From NCBI GenBank assembly GCA_027924585.1, contig BSBM01000232.1, forward strand, positions 24,649,501-24,713,500: a DNA stretch of 64,000 bases. The letters run 5' to 3'. Made by a program: the position numbers and the translations under genes. A model generated the notes under the pieces. It was not told the origin of the DNA. It did not search any database and saw only the letters and a program-made list of their open reading frames with translations. Position 1 is the stretch's first letter. The number at the start of each line of letters is the position of its first letter. Of this stretch, positions 59,831-64,000 are shown in pieces. Source of the stretch: Larix kaempferi (Eukaryota > Streptophyta > Pinopsida > Pinales > Pinaceae).

Positions 59831-60828
59831 CACCCGGATCAAACCCTCAAATAATGGAACATTAACACCTTTAAGAATCCAATTATTGGGACTCTGTGGT
59901 AGATGATTCCTGGGATGGTTATATGGATTGTGTGGAACGAGATAAATGAACGTATTTTCAGGGACAAGAAACACAAGGAAGAGGAAGTTTGGAGGAAACT
60001 AGTCAATAATATGCAAGAAACAATAAGAAGCTCCCAATGGGATGATAAGGAAAAAGACCTATCGAAGGGGGAACTTTGCATCGCTGCAGGCTGGGGACTG
60101 GGAAAAGCTGATCTAGATGGTCTCAAGAGGAGAGATAGGGTGTGTTGTCCATGTAGCCCGACTTTCTGGTCGCCTCCTCTTCAACAAAGTTTTAAAATTA
60201 ACTTCGATGGAGCCTCTCGTGGCAATCTGGGGGTTGCAGGGTTTGGAGGAGTCTGTAGGGATGCTTCTGGCATCATCCTCAAGGTTTTTTCGGTTTCATT
60301 AGCATAGACTCAAAAAACTCGGCATAATTGGAGGGTCTAATTCAGGGCATTCATCTCGCGATCAGAGAAGCTTGGTTTCTGGTTGTGCTGGAGGGATATT
60401 CCCAGATCATAATCCAAATGGAGAAGAAATCGTTAAGCGGTCAATCCCCGGAGAAGATTTCATCTAACTGGCGTCTTCTGGCCAGGTTGGAACAACTGAG
60501 GACCCTTATAGCCAATCGTAATGCCATATCTTTCTCCCATGTCAAACGGGAGGTGAATAAGGTGGCAAACCTACTTTCTAACCAGGGTGTCGATGGGGGT
60601 GGGGCCCTCACTGTTGGAACCACGGTGGATTTTCGTAACGAGAATTGGGTCATGAATTGCCACCACCTAGAAAATTCATACATGGAAAAAAGTAAACAGA
60701 TGGCAGTAGGATCCCAACCCATCCATGATGGTGACAGGAGGCGGTTGGAAGTAGTTATTGGGGAGCCTTGTCACCAAGTGCAATCATGCGAGGAATGCCA
60801 TTTACCACCACTTCGATTCCCAATATGA
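59831..60828 (+). pseudogene. LINE-2 ORF2 3' part: RNase H
   Basis: Resumes ORF2 after copia-2 (VIWIVWNEINERIFRDKKHKE near 59920). RNase H: KINFDGASRGNLGVAGFGGV near 60195, GLIQGIHLAIREAWF near 60335, EGYSQIIIQM near 60390 (usually GDSQ), FSHVKREVNKVANLLSNQGV near 60535 (VAD usual, VAN here). Two catalytic Asp positions are therefore altered. A shift lies near 60305. The frame ends at 60828 with a tail holding CEECHLPPLRF. Confidence 0.87.
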
Positions 60829-61163
60829 GTATAAGAGAGTACAGGTCTAGGCATGTGAAGATCGTAAGGCAGGATCCGTATCAATCTCCCGTTCCAGCCA
60901 TCAGCATCATCTTAATTTTACTTAGTGGGAAGTTTTGCTCCATGAACGCAGATTGGTACTTTACGGAGGTTGTTTGTATTATTATTGTCACCCTCATAAT
61001 GAAGTTCTGGGATTTATATGTCGACGGAGTTTCTTGCAAATTCACTCGCATTCTTCACATCCAAGGTGTGTTCTTTCTCTGTGTGGATGGTAAGGTTTCC
61101 TAGGAGCTGAATAGTGATTGGTTTTCTTTTGTTAGGCCACCGCATTGTCTCTGGTTGTGTGTG
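60829..61163 (+). other. Spacer between ORF2 and third ORF of LINE-2
   Basis: About 335 bp without a recognisable frame. The third ORF starts in a favourable context (GTGATGGCT). Confidence 0.5.
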
Positions 61164-61826
61164 ATGGCTCCTAAGCGTCGTTTGAGCCATGATGATGTGA
61201 AAGATTCGGGTGCTGAGGGGAAAAAAGGAAAAGGGGAGGAGACTGAAAAGCTGGGCACTAGCCAGGAATGGGTTACTCGGGAAAAAACTAAAACTTGGTC
61301 CCAGGAGGCTGCTCTTTTTTTTCGAGAGCGCATCCCTCCACTGATTCGAGATGATATCAACTCAGCAGAGAAGGAGTTGTGGGATACGGTGCAGACTATC
61401 CCTATAGAGGACCTTTGTCGGGAGGTTGAGGAGTGGGTGGTCGACCCAGGTACTACTGCGGGTAGAGCTTCTGCCTATGATCAAATGATTATGGTATATT
61501 GGGTCATGAAAAACATCTTGGCACAAGTCACTATTGACTCTTTAAACAAGCACCAGGATGACGAGGAACTTGTTCGTTCGTGGAAGGCGCATAATAAAGA
61601 TTGTTGGTTAATGCATGTCAAAATGGATGTGATAACATCTAAACTGGGTGTTTCCTTTTACTATCCGGGCATGGAAGAGGTGGAGCACATTGGAACCAGC
61701 CGCAAGAACAAGCAGCATTCCAGGGAGACACCGACAGAAGCTGAGAAAGCAAAGACAGCTGAAAAGGGGAAGCAACAGAATATGGACGGCTGCAGCGGAG
61801 GAACTGGTTCTACGAACCCTATCTGA
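61164..61826 (+). CDS. Third ORF of LINE-2, unknown function, 220 aa
   Basis: Unbroken from ATG 61164 (MAPKRRLSHDDVKDSG) to the stop at 61824. I do not recognise a family. It is hydrophilic, with a basic N-terminus (PKRR, then EGKKGKGEE) that could act as a nuclear signal. The middle, predicted-helical part (about 40-170) has FFRERIPPLIRDDI, EDLCREVEEWVV, YDQMIMVYWVMKNILAQV, and CWLMHVKMDVITSKLGVSFYY. The tail is Lys/Glu/Gln-rich. There is no Cys/His cluster, membrane segment or catalytic motif. It lies between RNase H and the A-tail, inside the LINE target duplications, and is intact while ORF1 and ORF2 are broken. It may be a LINE ORF3, a captured host exon, or a chance ORF; the length and composition make chance the least likely. 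Confidence 0.6.
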   Translation: MAPKRRLSHDDVKDSGAEGKKGKGEETEKLGTSQEWVTREKTKTWSQEAALFFRERIPPLIRDDINSAEKELWDTVQTIPIEDLCREVEEWVVDPGTTAGRASAYDQMIMVYWVMKNILAQVTIDSLNKHQDDEELVRSWKAHNKDCWLMHVKMDVITSKLGVSFYYPGMEEVEHIGTSRKNKQHSRETPTEAEKAKTAEKGKQQNMDGCSGGTGSTNPI

Positions 61827-62077
61827 GTCGGGGTTAGTTGTTTAATTTTGTATCTCGTTTTGGTCTTCGTAGTATGGTCTTTTTAGTTATCACTCTTTGT
61901 AGCTCTGTGGGTAATCTGTATCAAGGTTTTTTGGGTAGAAATTTTGAACAGTTTGTCTCTGATTCTCTTCTTGTTTGGCCGAGAATGGCCGGGAAATCCA
62001 AGACTCTAAAGACTCTGTAAGAATTGCTATGTATATGTTGTTTTAACAATAATATAATTTTTATTTACAAAAAAAAA
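61827..62077 (+). other. LINE-2 3' UTR and A-tail
   Basis: About 250 bp ending TTTTTATTTAC plus A9, directly followed by the target duplication. AATAATATAA near 62048 could act as a polyadenylation signal. Confidence 0.7.
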
Positions 62078-62090
62078 CACACCACTGCTC
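62078..62090. repeat. Target site duplication of LINE-2 (right)
   Basis: CACACCACTGCTC, identical to 47509-47521 and directly after the A-tail. Confidence 0.95.
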
Positions 62091-62880
62091 CAAAATAGCA
62101 AACTGTAAAGTTGACTTGCGTGCTGCCTAATCCACAATAATCCTTGAGTCACCCAAGACTTGTAAGGACAAAATTCCTCTATTAGATGCAAATTGTAATA
62201 GTCCCCATAGAGCAAGTAGTTATGCTCTTGTATTTGAGCCAACACCACAACCCATCCAAAGAAGAAATTAATGATCTCTTTCAAGTTTAATCATCATACC
62301 ACCACCACATTGATTAGTTTGTGAAGATCCGTCAAGATATCCAATGGCAAACTCATTTGATATAATACGATGCATACAAATTATGTGGCTTTTTGGAGCC
62401 CTCTCCTTATAATATTCTTTGAAATAGCCCACAATTTTAAAACTGACACTAGTAGATCTTTGTGGCTTATTTCAAACTCCAAGGCATTCCTTGATCTCCA
62501 AATTCCAGAAGCCATGAATGCAAGTAATGCTCTGTACTTTGGTGATTTTTTAATCCAATTTTCCATATTTCTCTCAAATTATGAAAAGTACCATATCCTA
62601 GAGATATGTAAACCGGAAATATCTATTTCCAAACTTCCTTTGTGAAGGCACAATGTACAAAAAGATTATTAATAGATTCCCTTTCCTTTTTACAGAAGGT
62701 ACAATCATTTCGACCCTATATACCTCTTTTGTTCAAATCATCCCAAATCAATATACAATTCATAGAAAACACTTCAACTTCAAAGGAATAAACCAACACC
62801 ACATCTTTTTATACCACCATTTATGCTCAGGATCATATGAAGAATAAGATATTGACGTATATACTCCATATGTGGAAACT
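62078..62880 (-). pseudogene. LINE-3: zinc domain and RNase H N-terminal part
   Basis: Minus strand. Zinc domain: CTFCKKERESINNLFVHCAF near 62700-62640, then SGIWRSRNALEFEI near 62500. RNase H: GYLDGSSQTNQCGGGM near 62320, GCGVGSNTRA then LLALWGLL near 62215, VLGDSRIIVD near 62155. The domain is completed at 47508-47400, since LINE-2 inserted within it. First 13 bases (62078-62090) are the LINE-2 target duplication. Stops and shifts are numerous; the 5' end is lost near 62880. Confidence 0.8.
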
Positions 62881-63117
62881 AACATTTTATTTGATGAAAC
62901 ATACTTTTATATTAATTATTTTTAATAAAATTTAATAAAACATACTAAAAATCATTTTTAACGCAATTTAATAAAAATATACTAAACAAGTTAAAAAGCT
63001 ACGTTGTAGAAAATTCCCGCCATAGGGATACCTAGGGCTGTGGATAAAAAGGCAAAGTCCTTGCCAAATGAACAACAAAGGATGGGACGTAATGCGAGAG
63101 GTCGTAGTGGGTCAGGC
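62881..63117. other. AT-rich sequence without genes
   Basis: No coding content or clear repeats until the tandem array at 63118. Confidence 0.5.
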
Positions 63118-63375
63118 GGGCCATGTGGTAGCGGGGTGGCACCTCCAAGCAGAAGCGTCAGGGCCATAAGTCATAAGGTTCCGATAGTGAAAAAGCAGGC
63201 TACGAAAATCGTGGAAGTGGGCCACGTGGTATCGGGAGGCACCTCTGAGTATAATCATCAAAGTCATAAGTCATAACGCTCTGACGGTGAAAAAGTAAGC
63301 CAGGAGGGCCACGTGGTAGCGAGTGGAATGTGTGAGCATAAGCATTAGGTCCTTAACTCATAATGCTTCGACGTA
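63118..63375 (+). repeat. Three ~90-100 bp tandem repeats with G-box
   Basis: Copies start at 63118, 63219 and 63306, each with GGGCCA-GTGGTA-CG then ATAAGTCATAA or related and TCTGACGGTGAAAAAG in the first two. Copies 2 and 3 contain CACGTG (63223-63228, 63310-63315); copy 1 has CATGTG. A 78-codon ORF at 63040-63276 spans part of it and has no known content. Confidence 0.75.
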
Positions 63376-64000
63376 GTCACATTCAATGTTTATGCTTGCC
63401 TTGCGCATGTATCGGTAGTGGCGAAGGATATGGAGTAAAGTGATCCCTTATTCAGGCCTTGAATCCTCAAGGATAGCTTCCCATTGTTTAATTATTAACA
63501 TTTCATGGGCATTGCTTGGTATCAATCTCATGGAAGAGCACAATCATGATTAGAATCCATTTTGTTTGTAGAATTTTGAGTAAAGGGTAAACACAATATG
63601 TATGCTTCAGCTATTAAGGCCTTCTTAACTATCAATCCCTGCATACTCTGCTTAATTAGAGGTGAAAACATCAACTTATTCAACTAAAAATGTGAATGAA
63701 ATTTATTGCAAGCTTCTAGAGGAAAAGTCACCCTTCACGCAACAAAATTTGTAAGGTGATGGCATGGATCGTGATGAAAAGGAAGGTCAGATCCAATGCA
63801 TTAATATTCTCCTTCCCCCATTTCAAATAAAATTGGGATAGTGGTCAACTACACTTAATTATAATATGATTCATCTGCATTTGCCTCTCTATGTGGTTAA
63901 GGAGAAAGTAAAAAAAGAAAATAGTTGAAGTGATGTATGTCTAACTATAAAATTGGTCTGATCTTACCTGTTCAAAAGAAAACCTAGAAATGTATGGTCA
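63376..64000. other. Sequence without recognised features
   Basis: No coding frame, repeat or RNA gene seen to the end of the window. Confidence 0.55.

Larger units (their letters stand above)
47522..62077 (+). mobile_element. LINE-2, full-length L1-type with third ORF
   Basis: ORF1 (47692-49000), ORF2 (48997-52425, then 59831-60828), a third ORF (61164-61826), 3' UTR and A-tail (62069-62077), all bounded by a perfect 13-bp target duplication. Copia-2 (52426-59711) is inserted in the zinc-binding/RNase H spacer of ORF2. Without it the LINE is about 7.1 kb, longer than LINE-1 largely because of the third-ORF segment. ORF1 and ORF2 carry frameshifts and stops. Confidence 0.93.

Noticed and set aside
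61100-61360. Minus-strand ORF opposite the LINE-2 third ORF
   Set aside because: Shadow of the sense frame, which is longer and lies in the element's coding direction.
62370-62645. 91-codon plus-strand ORF
   Set aside because: Antisense to the LINE-3 zinc domain, which has recognisable motifs on the minus strand.
1-64000. Host protein-coding gene
   Set aside because: Every frame with recognisable content belongs to a retroelement; the LINE-2 third ORF is the only unassigned intact frame, and it lies inside an element.

Overview
The window is plant nuclear DNA made almost entirely of nested, mostly dead retrotransposons. I found no convincing host gene, rRNA, tRNA or CRISPR. The evidence for a plant is tRNA-iMet primer sites (TGGTATCAGAGC), Ty1/copia and chromovirus-type Ty3/gypsy pol, L1-type LINEs with DUF4283-like ORF1 and a terminal RNase H, and a gag-only LTR family. 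The density of nesting and old fragments suggests a large seed-plant genome. A gymnosperm is possible, but that is a guess.

Layout. 1-890 is the edge of a minus-strand LTR. 1958-12134 is an old minus-strand Ty3/gypsy chromovirus whose left LTR was hit by a ~750-bp foldback element (3196-3948). 12164-15302 looks like one long minus-strand LTR. 16344-39212 is a complete minus-strand LINE (LINE-1) with a 13-bp target duplication. It is split by a plus-strand copia element (copia-1, 17690-34394), which is itself split by a three-LTR gag-only element (19227-29169, 5-bp target duplication GGAGG). 39226-47050 holds AT-rich repeats, a 5'-truncated LINE (LINE-4, minus), a second RNase H fossil and a reverse transcriptase fossil of another LINE type. 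47522-62077 is a second complete LINE (LINE-2, plus, 13-bp target duplication) inserted in the RNase H of an older minus-strand LINE (LINE-3). LINE-2 is split by a minus-strand copia (copia-2, 52426-59711). 62881-64000 has short tandem repeats only.

The order of insertion can be read from the nesting: LINE-1, then copia-1, then the gag-only element; and LINE-3, then LINE-2, then copia-2. By eye the LTRs of copia-2 differ least (about 2%), those of copia-1 and the gag-only element by about 5-6%, and those of the gypsy element most.

The most unusual signal is a third ORF at the 3' end of the LINEs. LINE-2 has an unbroken 220-codon ORF (61164-61826) between RNase H and the poly-A tail, although its ORF1 and ORF2 are broken. 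LINE-4 has a differently composed ORF (coiled-coil-like with an acidic tail, 41724-42411) in the same place. LINE-1 has no such ORF. Other notable points are the LTR-gag-LTR-gag-LTR array, a 122-bp duplication replacing the normal target duplication at copia-2, variable tandem repeats in copia LTRs, and a tandem stem-loop array downstream of copia-1 pol.
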